In this document: positions 24,541 to 37,374 of the stretch, in pieces
How positions within the stretch are numbered: position 1 is the first letter of the stretch
Layout: the number at the start of each line of letters is the position of its first letter
Assembly: GCF_000247695.1 (NCBI RefSeq)
Contig: NW_004624795.1
Location: 12,676,870 to 12,740,869 of the forward strand
Length of the DNA stretch: 64,000 nt
Source: Heterocephalus glaber
Taxonomy: Eukaryota > Chordata > Mammalia > Rodentia > Bathyergidae
Reading direction: 5' to 3'
Translations under genes and position numbers: made by a program
The notes under the pieces: model-generated
Databases searched by the model: none
What the model was told of the DNA's origin: nothing
What the model saw: only the letters and a program-made list of their open reading frames with translations

Positions 24541-26054
24541 ATAATTATGTCCTTTGTCCATTTTTTTCTTAACAGGTTATATATTAGGGATATTTTTGTC
24601 TGTCATATTTTTATCATTACTCTTTTGACTTAGTGAAATTTCATCATGCTGTCCCTTCCCTGCCAGCTTCTCTTGTGAATATCAGCCTTCATCATTTTTT
24701 CCAACTTAATGGGCAAAAATGTGGAACTAGGAAAAAAGCACATCATCACTACAGAACAGAGAGGAGACTAAAGTAACCAAAGCAGAGGATTTGTTGCTGG
24801 GAGGTTGGGAAACCCCAGGTGGACGGCACTGAGAATCTATAATACTCTGTTTCCCCCTCCGGATCAATTGTTGTATTGTATTCTGGTAGGAGCACTTAAC
24901 ATGAGATGTGCACTTGTAACAAATTTTTAAGTGCACAATACGTTTGTATTGACTGTGGGTGTAATGCTGTACAGCAACCCTACGGAGTGCGGCTGCTGTG
25001 CCTGACCTGTAATACTCATAGCAGGTGGAGAGAGAGGAAAGGAGTGGCCCTTTTCCCGACTCGCTCTCTTCCTCTGCTTTAAAGGGGTGTTTCCTCCTGT
25101 TGGAAGAGACCCCTTCTCCACCTCCTTTTATTTAGCTTGCTCCTCCTCAGCCTTCAAAACTCAGCTCACACATCACTGCCTTGAAGAAGCTCTTCACCTG
25201 CCCTGAGCCGACCCAGAGGCCCCTCCTGTGCAAGCCCTTCATAGACCCTTTGAGGTGCTTTCCTACCCACAGGCTCTAGCGCCTTTGGGAACACTCCATG
25301 TATTGCAAGGGTGACCTGAACCAATTCAGCAAACTTTTCTTCAGCACCAGTGTGCCAGGTGCTGTGCCAGTGACAGAAGAATTACAACACATGGCCCCCG
25401 CGATTAAAAACTAGTTGCAATATAAGCACGTGCAAAAACCGAGACAGTAGCACATCACAGCAGTGATAGAACATTCTGTACAGAGACCAGACATGTTCTG
25501 AAAGCCCTAGGGTGGTTGCAGGGGGTGCAGGGAAGAGTGGTGGAGGATGTGTGAACCTGTTTGGATCCAGGTGGGCGGGACTGGGGAGAGGGTAAGGAGA
25601 GGCAAGGCAGCCCATGGGGTGGGGGACGGGCCAGGGGGGGGCGGGGGGTGGGGGGTGGGGGTGGTACAGTGTGAAATGAAGAACAGAACAGTAGATACAG
25701 TGACCAGAGCAGAGGGTCTGCTGGGAAGTGGAGGGCAACCAAGCTGGACAGCACAGAGCTTCAGAAAGGAACTTCTGGCTTATATATGACTGCACGCCAC
25801 CTCCCCAGATCCCACCAGCTGATGGTAGCGCTCCCGCCCACCAGGTCTTTGAAGATGTGTTCAGGAGTCTTACTAAATTTTGAGCTCTGGACGATCAGGA
25901 TGATCTGGATGTGAGCCCACTGTCACCATCTAGATCCTTAAAAAGTTAACAGAAGCAGACAGTCAGAGGGAAATAGGATGACGGAAAAACGTCAAAGTGA
26001 TGCACGCAGTGTGAAAAGGATCGGCTTGGAGCTGCAGGCTTTGAAAGTGGAAGA
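24541..26054. other. Non-coding sequence with L2-like and G-rich parts
   Basis: 25130-25390 resembles an L2 3' region ('aaactcagctcacacatcac', 'gaagctcttcacctgccctg'). 25617-25663 is a G-rich tract listed separately. No coding exon recognised. Confidence 0.45.
25617..25663 (+). repeat. G-rich tract, quadruplex-prone
   Basis: Runs of three to eight G separated by one to four bases (GGGGGACGGGCC..., GGGGGGGGCGGGGGGTGG...). It meets the simple G3+N1-7 quadruplex pattern on the plus strand. Confidence 0.75.
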
Positions 26055-26135
26055 AAGCCAGGGATTTAGCTCAGTGGCACTGTACCTCCCTTGCAAGCAC
26101 ACGGTCCTAAGTTCGATCCCCAGTACCAAAAAGAA
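26055..26135 (+). mobile_element. ID-type SINE
   Basis: AGGGATTTAGCTCAGTGG, AAGTTCGATCCCCAGTACC, A-rich tail. Confidence 0.9.
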
Positions 26136-28249
26136 GAAAGTACAGAAAAGAGGCCACCGGCCAAGGTTTTTGGGGGAGGGAGGGGCCCTCTGGGAGCAGG
26201 AAGAGGTGGGGAAATAGATTTTCCCCTACAGCCTCCAGGAAGAACACAGCCCTGAAAAGCTTTTTAGCCCAGCAAGCCCATTTTCAGACTCCTGACCTAT
26301 GCAACTGTAGGATAATAAATTTATATTATTCAAGTCACTAAATCAGAGGTAGTGTGTGTCCAACAGCAGTTGGAAGCTAGTATTGGTGGGACCTCCAGGG
26401 ATGTGTGTTTCGTAGGCATGTGCACCCACACGTCACTGGCTCCAGTTATTGAGGGGCCTGCTCACTCAATGCCTGCTTAGTGAAACTGCATAATAACTTC
26501 CTAGGGTCTCAACATCACGACAACAAAAATGAAGTCGTAACTGTCTCCATGGGCTCCAAGTCAGCTTATTCTTTGGCACAGCCTTTGCTTTTGCAAATAT
26601 AAATAATACCAGAGCAAACATCTTCCATTTTTGAAGCAATCTGCTTATCAAGGAAAAAAATTCCTTGCACTGTTTTATGGGTCTTCACCCATTTAGCTCA
26701 CTTGTTTTCCCCAGCATTTGCACTGATTTCCACTCATGATACAAGTAGCCCACTCCTGCCTCACTCTCAGCCTCCGGCACCTTAAGCTTGCTCCTGACCC
26801 AATATCAACTGTATAAGTTCCAGCCACTCAGAGCCAAGCAGGGCCGCGCCCAAGGATCAGAAATCCTGGACATTGTGCTAATGCAGGCAGGAACAATTTG
26901 CCAAGGCTGCAAGGAACATTCCTTAGGGCTAACGCTGGTCCAGGAGGAAAGGACCTGACACATCCCTGGCTTATTTTATCAGCAACTGCAGTGAGAGAGG
27001 TTTTTATTTAAAGAATTACAAGAGATGGTCTGCCTGTGTTTCGGAAGCTGGTAATTTTCCAGTGTTTCCAAATAGGTAGCCTGGGAATTGTCACTGACTG
27101 ACCCAAAGGGAAAATCTGGTTTATTTAAAGGTCTGATTCTTTTCTCTCCTTGGCAGTATAGCAGTGGGAGTTTTGGGGGGGTTTTTTTTGTTGGAGTTTT
27201 GGGGTTGTGTTTGGTTTTAGTTTTGTTTTTAATGAGTCCCTTGTTGACTGCTAATAAGAGCATCCTACAAGCAAGGAGATGATCAGTAATGATCCCACCT
27301 GCTTCCAGTCTACAGGACAGAGACAGACCTAAGGCTTTAGCTTCCCTTAGGACTCTTCCTGTTTTCAAGAAAGAGGAAAAAAAACATGTAACAGCTATGC
27401 TTGCTTCTGCTTCCTCACTCACAGAAGTCTCATGCTTGGGTATGGGGCTGGTCAGATAGAGCGGGGCCCACAGGGCTTTTGGAAGAGTCTGGAAGCAGAG
27501 GCTTCTGGGAGACAGGTCATCACTGTTCCAGGCTCTACAATCTACAGAGTCTGGTGACCTTTCCCTTTCCTCTTCTCTTTCCTCTTCCCTCCCTCTTCTT
27601 CCCTCCCAGTCTGATGCTTCCATGGGAAGCAGGACCAATAAAGTCTAGCCCTTAAGGCAGAGAAACATTCTTCTGCACCCAGACAGTCTGGGACTCTGAC
27701 AAGAATTCTGACAGGCCTAAAGGTCACTCCGTTTGCCTGCACGTGTTTGACCTAAAGAACCAAAAAAGCTGTTGAATTTTGGAGCTCTTCACTGTAGTCC
27801 TAGCTCTTCCAGACATCCCTCGGTGAACTGGGGCCTGGGCCTCAGACTTTCGCACAGTGAAATGGCCAAACAATCCTGCTTCCCAGGGAGTAAGCACTGC
27901 CTGTGCCTCAGGGAAAAAGAGCCACAAATATTTATAAATCTGACTCTGAGGTGGCCGCTCAAACAGCTGACAGAGCAAAGCCTGACCCAGCCCAGGCCCC
28001 AGACTCTCCACGAGGCCTGCTTTCTCCCGAAGCTTCCCACCCACGCAGGGACAGGGCAGGGCAGGCCTCCCACCTCTGGGTGTGGCCCCAGGTGACTCCT
28101 CAGACCATGAATTTCCTTTGGCACTTTGAGGCTCCCCTCGGAGGCTTCATGAGACCGCAGCAGGAAATGAGGAACATATTTTTAAATCAGAAGGGGAAGC
28201 AATGTCTTTGTGTCAGATAAGTGGCCTGGATCCAGGGCTGAGAAACTGT
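26136..28249. other. Non-coding unique sequence
   Basis: A 219-codon minus-strand open frame (26979-27638) is the longest non-repeat frame in the window, but its product is low-complexity (KTKTKHNPKTPTKKTPPK), has no known domain, and there is no promoter or splice context. Not called as a gene. Confidence 0.4.
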
Positions 28250-28560
28250 GGCGGATTTCTCCTCGCAGACAGCAGGTGCTCTTCGAGATGTGGTTATGGC
28301 AACAAAATAAATGATGGATAATTGCTTTTGTGACAACTTGCCAATTAAATTAGACTCAGCAGAATAACATAATGACAATTTGTTATGCTCCGGTGGGCAC
28401 TAACATACCAATCATAATTAAATGCTATGACTGAAATAGAATAGCGCTCAACGCAGGAATATATAACCCCAATTCCCTCTCCGTGAAACATTATAGGTTG
28501 AGGCTTGATTTTAATTTCAGGAAGATAATGGCATTAGCGCATATCCGAGTGGGTTTGTGG
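28250..28560. other. Repeat-free AT-rich block, possible regulatory element
   Basis: Contains several TAAT words and 'TGACAA', 'GCAACAAAATAAATGATGG'-like stretches, no recognisable repeat and no coding pattern. It looks like a conserved non-coding element, but conservation is not tested here. Confidence 0.35.
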
Positions 28561-29494
28561 AGAGGCCTGTGGTGAGAGAAGATGGGCCTGAGAGAAGAGT
28601 AGCCCTAAAGAGGAAACGCCCCGAGGGCTGAACAGCAAGGTCGTGGGGAAGAGCTGAGGAGCCCTGTTGTGAAAACAGAGCTTGCTGGGTTGGGGCTGTG
28701 CCTGGTTTTCTCCTCAGAGCTTGGGAAGAGGAGGAGCCTTTGCCAATGGCCTCTGAAGTAGCAGGGCCTGAGCCATGGGAGCTCTAAGGCTCCGTGTCTC
28801 TGAATGATAAAAAGGAGCTTAAGCCTCCTTTTGCCAGGCTTATGCTGAGTCCTCTTCACCCATAGTGCATTTTCTCATCACAACCCTTATCTCAAGTGAA
28901 GAACCAGCAGCCTCAAAGACCAGGGGCCTACTCAAAATCACAGCTGCTCAGTGCAAGCCCAGAGTGTCTGCTTCAGAACTGCTTCCTCTAGGCTTCTACC
29001 AAGCTCTTCCCTCCACACCTTGGTGGCTGCATGAAGCAGTTATGTCAGTGAACATCTGGGAAGGAAATGAGGGCTGGACGCATAGAAGAAGTAGGAAAAG
29101 AAACAAGTAAAAGTCAATGCCGGCTAGGTTTACAGATACCCTTCCTTCCCCAGTCCCACCCTCCCTGCTCATAGCTGACTGGGCCAGGAGAGAACAGCTG
29201 GTCCAAGGAGAGCTAATCAAATTCTTCCTCTGGAAACTATGACTGAGCTGCTAGGCCAATCCATAAAAGAGTCCTAAATGTGCATTGATTTACAAGAGCT
29301 TCTCTATTCTAATGCACACACAGTGAGCAAAGCACATAAAGGTTACAACTCAACTGTCAAAAACTTCACTGGATATTCTAAGTATCGATTGTGTATTCAA
29401 ACTTTAATATCTTCCCTGATGTATTAATCTCAAGTCAGTCCACAAGAGACCAGAGGTGAGTCTTTTTAAATCAACTAACAATAATTCTGTTTTC
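28561..29494. other. Unassigned non-coding sequence
   Basis: No exon or familiar repeat recognised. Confidence 0.4.
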
Positions 29495-29578
29495 GGGCCA
29501 GGGATTTAGGGCAGTGGGTTCGCCACCTGCTGTGCAAGTGCAAGGACCTGAGTTTGATCCCTGGTACCAAAAAAAAAA
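29495..29578 (+). mobile_element. ID-type SINE
   Basis: GGCCAGGGATTTAGGGCAG (box A altered), GAGTTTGATCCCTGGTACC, A-tail followed by an AATAAT repeat. AACAATAATTCTGTTTTC upstream resembles AATAATTCTGTTTTC downstream, a plausible target duplication. Confidence 0.9.
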
Positions 29579-29697
29579 TAACAATAATAATAATAATAAT
29601 TCTGTTTTCTGTTTTTTAAAGTTTAGAAACGGGTTCTATTCAGATAAAAGGCATGGTTGAGTTTTCTTACTTTTTCTCTTAAAAATCTTAACTGAAG

Positions 29698-29778
29698 GCT
29701 GGGTGGGCGTGTAGCTCAATGGTAGAGTGCTTGCCTAGCATGACTGAGGCCTTGAGTTCAGTCCCCAGCACCACAAAC
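29698..29778 (+). mobile_element. ID SINE, classic subfamily
   Basis: GTGTAGCTCAATGGTAGAG, GCTTGCCTAGCATG and GAGTTCAGTCCCCAGCACC. This is the general rodent ID type, distinct from the GGTACC-ending type that dominates the window. Confidence 0.85.
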
Positions 29779-30099
29779 CAAATCATCTAATACTAATGCA
29801 TTTAAAATGAAAACCCACCTCCCCAGTCCCAGCCCCTGTGATGACCACTGACATCAACTTGGTGTCTATCGTCTGAGCATTTCTTCTCCTGCCTGCATCG
29901 CCTTGATATGTGAAGACAGACCTGGTGTTCTAAGGGTAAAATAACAAGGTATTTGAGGTTTACTTCAGAATAACCCATGCGTGGGAAAAGCAAAAAGTGG
30001 GATGGAAAAAGAATACACAAAAGTTGAAAATTATTACAACCAAGAGATGAGAATTTACAGGTTTGTTACATTATATATATTTTTTTTCTTTTCTTTTTT

Positions 30100-30840
30100 N
30101 NNNNNNNNNNNNNNNNNNNNNNNNNNNNNNNNNNNNNNNNNNNNNNNNNNNNNNNNNNNNNNNNNNNNNNNNNNNNNNNNNNNNNNNNNNNNNNNNNNNN
30201 NNNNNNNNNNNNNNNNNNNNNNNNNNNNNNNNNNNNNNNNNNNNNNNNNNNNNNNNNNNNNNNNNNNNNNNNNNNNNNNNNNNNNNNNNNNNNNNNNNNN
30301 NNNNNNNNNNNNNNNNNNNNNNNNNNNNNNNNNNNNNNNNNNNNNNNNNNNNNNNNNNNNNNNNNNNNNNNNNNNNNNNNNNNNNNNNNNNNNNNNNNNN
30401 NNNNNNNNNNNNNNNNNNNNNNNNNNNNNNNNNNNNNNNNNNNNNNNNNNNNNNNNNNNNNNNNNNNNNNNNNNNNNNNNNNNNNNNNNNNNNNNNNNNN
30501 NNNNNNNNNNNNNNNNNNNNNNNNNNNNNNNNNNNNNNNNNNNNNNNNNNNNNNNNNNNNNNNNNNNNNNNNNNNNNNNNNNNNNNNNNNNNNNNNNNNN
30601 NNNNNNNNNNNNNNNNNNNNNNNNNNNNNNNNNNNNNNNNNNNNNNNNNNNNNNNNNNNNNNNNNNNNNNNNNNNNNNNNNNNNNNNNNNNNNNNNNNNN
30701 NNNNNNNNNNNNNNNNNNNNNNNNNNNNNNNNNNNNNNNNNNNNNNNNNNNNNNNNNNNNNNNNNNNNNNNNNNNNNNNNNNNNNNNNNNNNNNNNNNNN
30801 NNNNNNNNNNNNNNNNNNNNNNNNNNNNNNNNNNNNNNNN
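30100..30840. other. Assembly gap (741 N)
   Basis: Undetermined bases. The left edge is a T/C-rich tract, so a SINE or L1 tail probably stalled the assembly. Confidence 0.99.
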
Positions 30841-31044
30841 ATCTGTATCCTTCCAAATGCTATTAGCACTCTGTTTAATTTTCATCAATTTTTATAAGGA
30901 AAATGTATCTCATTTTATTTTTATATTGTGTTGTTTTAATGATTGCTGAGATTGAATATTGTTTCATGGTTTATATACCACAAGATGTACTTCTTCTTTG
31001 ATGAATTGCCAGTTTATCACAGTTGCTCATTTATTGATAGTATT

Positions 31045-31141
31045 TCTTTTTTTTTTTTTTTTTTTTTGGTACCAGGGATCGAACTCGGGACCTTGCACTT
31101 TCAAGGCAAGCACCGGAATCACTGAGCTAAATCCCCAGCCC
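31045..31141 (-). mobile_element. ID-type SINE, antisense
   Basis: T-tract, GGTACCAGGGATCGAACTC, CTGAGCTAAATCCCC. The repeat ATAGTATTTCTTTTT flanks both sides. Confidence 0.92.
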
Positions 31142-31249
31142 AATAGTATTTCTTTTTAATTACTAGTTTGTATATGATAGATGTTAATTTTCTGTCAAGT
31201 ATATATGTTTAAAATATTTTCTTTCGCTGTTTAACTTTTGATTGTGGTA

Positions 31250-31394
31250 TTTTTGTTGTTGTTGTTGGTTCACTATGTAGTTCAGACTGACCTTGAACTT
31301 ACTGTGTAGCAAGCTGGCCTCAAATTTATGGCAATCCTCCTGCCTCAGCCTCTGGAGTCCTGGGATTATAGGTGTCCACCATCACACCTGGCTT
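31250..31394 (-). mobile_element. B1 SINE, antisense
   Basis: 'cactatgtagttcagactga', 'ctcctgcctcagcctctgga' and 'gtgtccaccatcacacctgg'. TTGATTGTGGTATTTTT is present on both sides as a target duplication. The GTT triplets at the left are the eroded tail. Confidence 0.92.
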
Positions 31395-33759
31395 GATTGT
31401 GGTATTTTTCACCGTGCATAAAATGTCATTGTTTATGCAGTCAGAATTGTCACTTTTTTCCTAGTGTCTTCTGGGTTTTGTGTCATGCTCAAAGAGGTCC
31501 TACATTTTCTTCAAATGCTATTATAGTTTTAATTTTTATTTCTAGATCTTCAATATATATAGGATATATTTAGGGTATGGTACCATATAGAAAACCAAAT
31601 TTGGCTTTCCCTGAAATTTCACGACCTATTCCTAATAGTGTTTATGTAATGTTCCATCCTTAACTCACTGATGTAAGCTACTGTTTTTGTCATATACTTA
31701 ATACCCAAACACATGAGTTTTTTTCTAAACTCCCTATTCTACTTCCCTAATCTAACTGCATACTTACATCATGCAGCTTTAATTGTTATTGCTTTGTAAC
31801 ACATTTAACAGCTAATAGATAACATCACATCTTTATATTTCAGTTTTATTGAGAATTCTGATACATTTATTCTTCCAGTTGAACTTCAATAACACATTTT
31901 TAAGCTAAACTAAAAACTGCAATAGTATCTGATTTGATTTGCTTTGATTTTACATATTAATTTGGGAAGGATGGTCCAGGAGTCTTTGGATGAAAAGGAG
32001 AAACAAAAATGCTCAAGGTTGTCCACACATACCCCGAATTCCATGGCCAGAATCCAGCATGCTCAGGGATGTGTCCAGGAATGATCCTACCCCACGCCCA
32101 CAGCCCACTCCGCTCACCCTGCTCTGTATTCAGCTCCTGAGTTTTCTTCCAGTTGGGCTCCAACTCTGATTCCTATTAGCCCATAAGTTGTTTCTCTGTC
32201 CTTCCAGACACCTCTTGCTCTGTGAGCCATTCCTCTATGCAGGTGAGACCTCTCATTTCCAGACTGATCCCACCCAGTGAAGCCAACCAGTAGGGTCAGA
32301 ATTGGCCAATGTCTTTGATGTCATGGTAACAGAGGGAAACTTGGGACTCTTATGATGCAGACTTTCCCCTCTTTTGACTTTACTTCTATAACGCAAAAAA
32401 TGAGGAAATGATTATGACTTAGAACAATCGTCATAGACTAATTGGTAGGTTAGGAAAGGAGTTTTGATTTTTTTTTTTTTAGCAGTAGTAATGGGTAATA
32501 CCTTTCCCTAACGTCCATCTTGCCCTGATCCCTGAAAAGAAGTAGGAAAGGAATATTCTAGGACTGTGTTGTCCAAGATTCCACCAGTTTCAGACATTGT
32601 CTCTACGGTGACTATTCAGTTTCCACAGGTGTTTGACAGGACCAGGACGAGGGGGAAGCAAGAGCCAAATCTGCACTCCTGAGAGCGTGAGAGCGAGTGA
32701 CACCTTGTTCCTGTGCCTCACTTGCCTCACCTTCAGCCCAGCCCTAGCACTGGATTCTGGGTGATGGAGGCCATGGTCCTCTGCCCAGAACCCCTCTGTG
32801 CCAGCTGTTGACGGCTCACAGCTAGTATCCCTCACTGGGAATCACCAGCCACGGGGAACTGCCCTTCCCCAAATTACACCTTTTCCAGGAGCAGCCTGTG
32901 GCCAAGGACTGGCTGAGGCACCAACCTCACAGCCTCACAGCTCACTTTGGAAGGGCTCAGAGAGCCTTATCCACAGCCTCAGGCCACCACCAAGCAGGGA
33001 GCACGACGCTTGCTAGGCCGAAGAGGCATCTGGTGGCCTCACAGTGCACACCTTGCTGTACAACCTAATCAATCCATTTACTGGAAACACAGAAAGCTGC
33101 ACCTATGACCAAGACCCAGAGCAGAAAAAGGCTCCCCAGCAGCTTGGGACTGTGAAACAGCAGCCTTGTGTCTTCAGCTGTCTTACTCAGCAGGCTCTAC
33201 GGACCCACAGAAAGGAAAGGCACCTCTTGGAGTTTCTGGCAAGCCCCGATAGGAGCATAGCACTGTAGGTGCCTGAGGTCTCCAAGCAAGACACACGGTC
33301 TGCAGGAAATATTATATGCCAGTGGCAAAGCCGGCCCAGAATGCTCCTGGGCCCTGGTAGCGATGAAGCTTCTAATTGGCACCATGACCTGGTAACTGGA
33401 GCTGCCCATCGTAAACTGGTCCTTCCAGGTACCAGACGGAGAGATGTTATGGCAGGGAAAGAGTATGAGACCAAGCCTCATATTATGAATGAGACAGGCA
33501 AGGCTTCTTTACAGGGGCTGCAGCCCTTGAGCAGAAAGGAACTGTCCCTCGCTCCACAAAGGAAAGGGTTGCTTTGTATTGATTCATTGGGCTGGGCTGA
33601 TCTGGTAACTTTGCATTAGTCACAGGCAGAGTTTCAAAAGATGCTCTTCATCTTGTGCACACACATTCTCAGCCTTAAACTTGGGCTAACGGGTTGCAAA
33701 CTTGTTCAGGAACTACTGAGTTACTCTTCTAGCTGCCATCAACATCTGTCTTTTTAAAA
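31395..33759. other. Non-coding sequence
   Basis: 31395-31960 is AT-rich and L1M-like in character. The rest is unique. Open frames of about 95-116 codons at 33187-33619 have no recognisable similarity. Confidence 0.4.
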
Positions 33760-33935
33760 AAATTTTTTTCAGGGCTTTTGCACTGAGCTACATCCCCAGC
33801 CCTTCTTATTTTTTATTTTGAGAAGGGATCTCTCTAAGTCTCTAAATTGCATAAGCTGGGCTTAAACTTGCAATCATCCTGCCTCAGCCTCTCAGAATCC
33901 TGGGATCATAGGTATGTGCCACCACACCCGGCACA
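33760..33935 (-). mobile_element. B1-dID dimeric SINE, antisense
   Basis: ID arm complement ('cactgagctacatccccagc') is followed by linker and B1 arm complement ('catcctgcctcagcctctca', 'gtgccaccacacccggc'). Confidence 0.88.
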
Positions 33936-35304
33936 GCATTGGCATCTGACTTATATAAACCTACTGACCTTATGATGGGGCTGAAGGACCTTCAGTGCTT
34001 GAGCTCCTGAGAAAACAATGGTGGAGTAGAAGAAACACGCCCCCCCCCCCGCCCCGCAAACAGGCAACAGGCCAAGCTAACCCTGTATCATTGGACAAAA
34101 CACTTTTTTTGTAGTGATCAACATGTCTACATGCAGAGCCAAGTAGAATCTGCCCCAAGGATTAAGGCAGCAAAGGGGAAGACACAATATAAAAACAGAG
34201 ATGCCAAGGCTTTTATCCCATTTTGGTCATATACCAGGCATCTATAGGTGCAAGTGCTTTAGCAAAAAAGTTTCTGCAGAGTAAGCTCAGCAACTATTAT
34301 CATAACCCACAGTGAAGCTTGTACAAACCTAATAATGTGTCGCTCGGTCATATAACCTCCAAAATCAGTGATCTTTAAATTAGCTAAGAGCTAGTGATGT
34401 TCAAACGCTTATTTTAGTTTGTTTGGTTTTTTTCTCAGTAATTCTTTTGCTCTCAACAAGGAAGAGTTTTGGGGCCCAGAGTTTATTTGCCTTATGTCCC
34501 CTTGCTGTAGTTCCTGTCTCAGGCCCATCCTCTAAGTGCCAAGGGCCGGTAAGCCCAACAGAAATCCATGGTGAGATGGAAGAGGTGCATTCGGGTCAGC
34601 ACAGGGAAGCTGTGAACAGGCAGCCCTGACTCCCAGGTCACAGGGCAGTGTCAGCACAGCCCCTTTCCCTCAGCTCACCCCGATGGCTCCATGAGGGTCC
34701 CCTATGGCCATGACAGAAGGAGAAAAAGGCCCGGCTATGTGCACAGATGGGTCAGCTCAGTGCGTCCGCGTGAGCCAGGCCTGCTGACGCTCATGGCGGG
34801 CCGGGTCCAGTATGCCTGGCACACAGTTGGTCCACTGGGGAGGGGCGCTTCCTGCCCTTCCCACTTGAGTTTTAATGATGAGTGGGCAAGGACTGCCGCT
34901 AAGGCTTGTGGAGAACTAGTATCCAAACATCAGCCCCCAGGAAGGACAGTCGGGTCATCCCTCCAAACGAGCCACTTAGACAGCAGCAGTGAGAAGGACC
35001 TGGTGCAGGTGGTGCAGAGGGGCACGATGAATCAGAGGCTTGAGACCAAATGCGGCATCAGGGGCTGGCGTTTGTCCCATTGATGCAGGAAACCAAACCA
35101 ACTCGCAGTGAGAAGCCAGTGGATCTGGGCAGCTGGAAGGCTGGTCCGGGTGGGTACTGTCCACCCCCCGCATGACCGTCCCTCAGCCACTGACAGCAGG
35201 GCTGCTGAGGATGCAGAGCTTCCTCCCTCACTGGAAACTGCTTTACCCAAGCTACGGCCCCTCCTAAGGGGTGGTGCAGCTGGTCAATAACTAGCTGATG
35301 AAGC
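33936..35304. other. Non-coding unique sequence
   Basis: A short poly-C run lies at about 34041-34058. A 130-codon open frame (34691-35083) has no recognised domain. No exon is called. Confidence 0.4.
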
Positions 35305-35500
35305 TGAGCGTGGTGGGGACACGCCCGTAATCCCAGCTAGTACTCTAGGCAGCTGAGGCAGGAGGATGGCAAGTTTGAGTCCTTCCTGGACCATTTAGGT
35401 AGACCCTGTCTCAAAATAAAACATAAAATAAATAATAATAATAATTTCAAAGGATTGGGGATATAGCTCAATGCAGAGACCCTGGATTCATCCCTAGATA
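35305..35500 (+). mobile_element. B1-dID dimeric SINE
   Basis: B1 arm ('gctgagcgtggtggggacac', 'cagctgaggcaggaggatgg'), AATAAT linker, ID-like arm ('ggattggggatatagctcaa'). Confidence 0.88.
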
Positions 35501-35552
35501 GATGGATAAATAGCTAGTAGATAGACAGACAGATAGATGGATGATGGCTAGC
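35497..35552 (+). repeat. (TAGA)n/(GATG)n microsatellite
   Basis: Tetranucleotide TAGA/GATA units with variants, grown from the tail of the preceding SINE. Confidence 0.85.
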
Positions 35553-36599
35553 TGGCTGAGAGGGGATACAAAAGCCCAGCACTCATAGCTTACGACAACT
35601 CTGCAAGGCCATCCCAGCTCCAGAGCACCCTGTGCAAGCTGAGGTCCCGAGCTCATTACCCGGCAGCCTGTCCCTCTGCCTTTCTTAGCGGCCCCAGACA
35701 TATCGCCCAAGAGCACTCGAGGTCATGTTCTGCAGGCAGCTCTCAACTCTGCAACTCAGTTTCCGGGAAGCCCAGCCTCAGGACTAAGTGTCAGGAACCC
35801 GAATGATGCTGGCTCCATCCCTTGGCTCAAGGGACCCCAAGAGCTGCACCGAGGTCTGCTCATCAGCAGCTGAGCCTTGCGTGGGTCTTCAGGTCGGCTC
35901 TTTCCAGCCTGTCCCACACTCGGTTGCTTCCTCTCATGTGCCCTTTGTCCCCACTCGGAGCCAGATGAGAGGGGAGAATTTTAAACAGTAACAGTAAAGC
36001 CTTCAGGAAGCCAAGGACAAACCAAGGGACCTCTTCTAGGGAACTGGACCGAGCTTGTCCTTCTGAAATGACGGGGAAGGGCTATTAGCATTTATGAGGT
36101 CCATAAGGGATTCAGTGTAGAATAAAAGTATTTTTAGTAAACGAGAGAAAAATGTAGAAAACCGGCTGATTGATTGACAGACAACCCAATTTTTAATCTG
36201 GACATCTTTAATAAATTCTGCAATGCAGGATTATCCATCTTATCTCACCTGGATTTCTACCCTTCACAAGGAGATGGCCTTGATTTTAAAGGCTGGAATA
36301 AGTGGCTTCTTTATCAAAAATCTTCCTATAACTGCCCAAGCAGAGTAGCTCTGAGTTTGTCCCCAGGAGCCAAATTTCATCAACTTGCCACAGTAAGAGT
36401 TTTTCTGAAGAGCTACACATAGGAAATCAGTTGCTTTTTACGAGGCCTTTCTGGATTTAAACACAAGTGAAATGCAAATGCCAATTTCACATAGATAAAG
36501 TCACGCCAGCTGTGGTTCCAAGAGCCAAAGTCATAATGCCAAGGCTCCTGTGCTGACAGAATGCTACATTCTTAAACAGGCAGGAGCTCACTGACTCCT
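35553..36599. other. Unassigned non-coding sequence
   Basis: No exon or familiar repeat recognised. Confidence 0.4.
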
Positions 36600-36765
36600 T
36601 AACAACCTCCTGAAGCCGGGGCAGTGCTACATCATCCCCATGACGCAGAGGAGCAAACTGAGGCCTGCGGAAGTTAAGGAACTTGCCTAAGATTCCAAAG
36701 TGTAGTGTCACAGCTGGATCCCCAGTCCGCCTAACGCACGGCCCATGTTCTTAACTACAATACTT
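36600..36765 (+). repeat. MIR SINE
   Basis: 'gcaaactgaggcctgcggaa', 'aaggaacttgcctaagattc' and 'gttcttaactacaatacttt' follow MIR order. Confidence 0.75.
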
Positions 36766-37234
36766 TGCTCCAGGATCCTAAGGATTTCCAGCTATGTCTT
36801 CTGTACATCACAACCTCATAGTCATTTATACTTCATACTTACCACTTACATATCAAACTGGACATTTTCTACACTGATTTAACTTTTCAAGATTATAGTG
36901 TCCCCTTCCTTTTTGAAGAACTAGGGTACAATATATTGCTTATTATATATTTTCAAGAATTTTTACTCAGTTTGTTTGAAGGCATTTCTCCCATATTAAT
37001 AATGGACTTCAAATTATAATTTTTCAGAGTCACAAACCAGTCAAAAGGAAATCCTAAGTTTGACTTTCTTTATTGGCAACTAACATATTGAGGACAGGAC
37101 AGCTATTAGTGTAGTTTGCCTAACACTGAAGCCAGCAAGATTTCCATACTGAATTCTGCTGCCCAGAACTATTTCTTCTTTGGGGAGGTACAATGGGAGG
37201 TAGCTGTATATGTGTTCTATAATTACTTTTAAAG
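36766..37234. other. AT-rich non-coding sequence
   Basis: No gene. May contain old L1-derived sequence; not assignable by eye. Confidence 0.35.
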
Positions 37235-37374
37235 ATTGTTTCCTATCCCTTTCACAGTAGCATCCAAAAAAATGAAATATCTAGGAATCAATCTAACAAA
37301 GGAAGCAAAAGAACTCTACATTGAGAACTACAGCACTCTGAAAAAAAGAGATCGAAGAGATATAAGAAAATGGA

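Noticed and set aside
26979..27638. 219-codon minus-strand open frame
   Set aside because: Low-complexity Lys/Thr/Pro stretch from an A/T-rich tract and no known similarity; likely chance.
29981..30949. Long open frames of 260-320 codons
   Set aside because: They consist of the N gap and have no real sequence.
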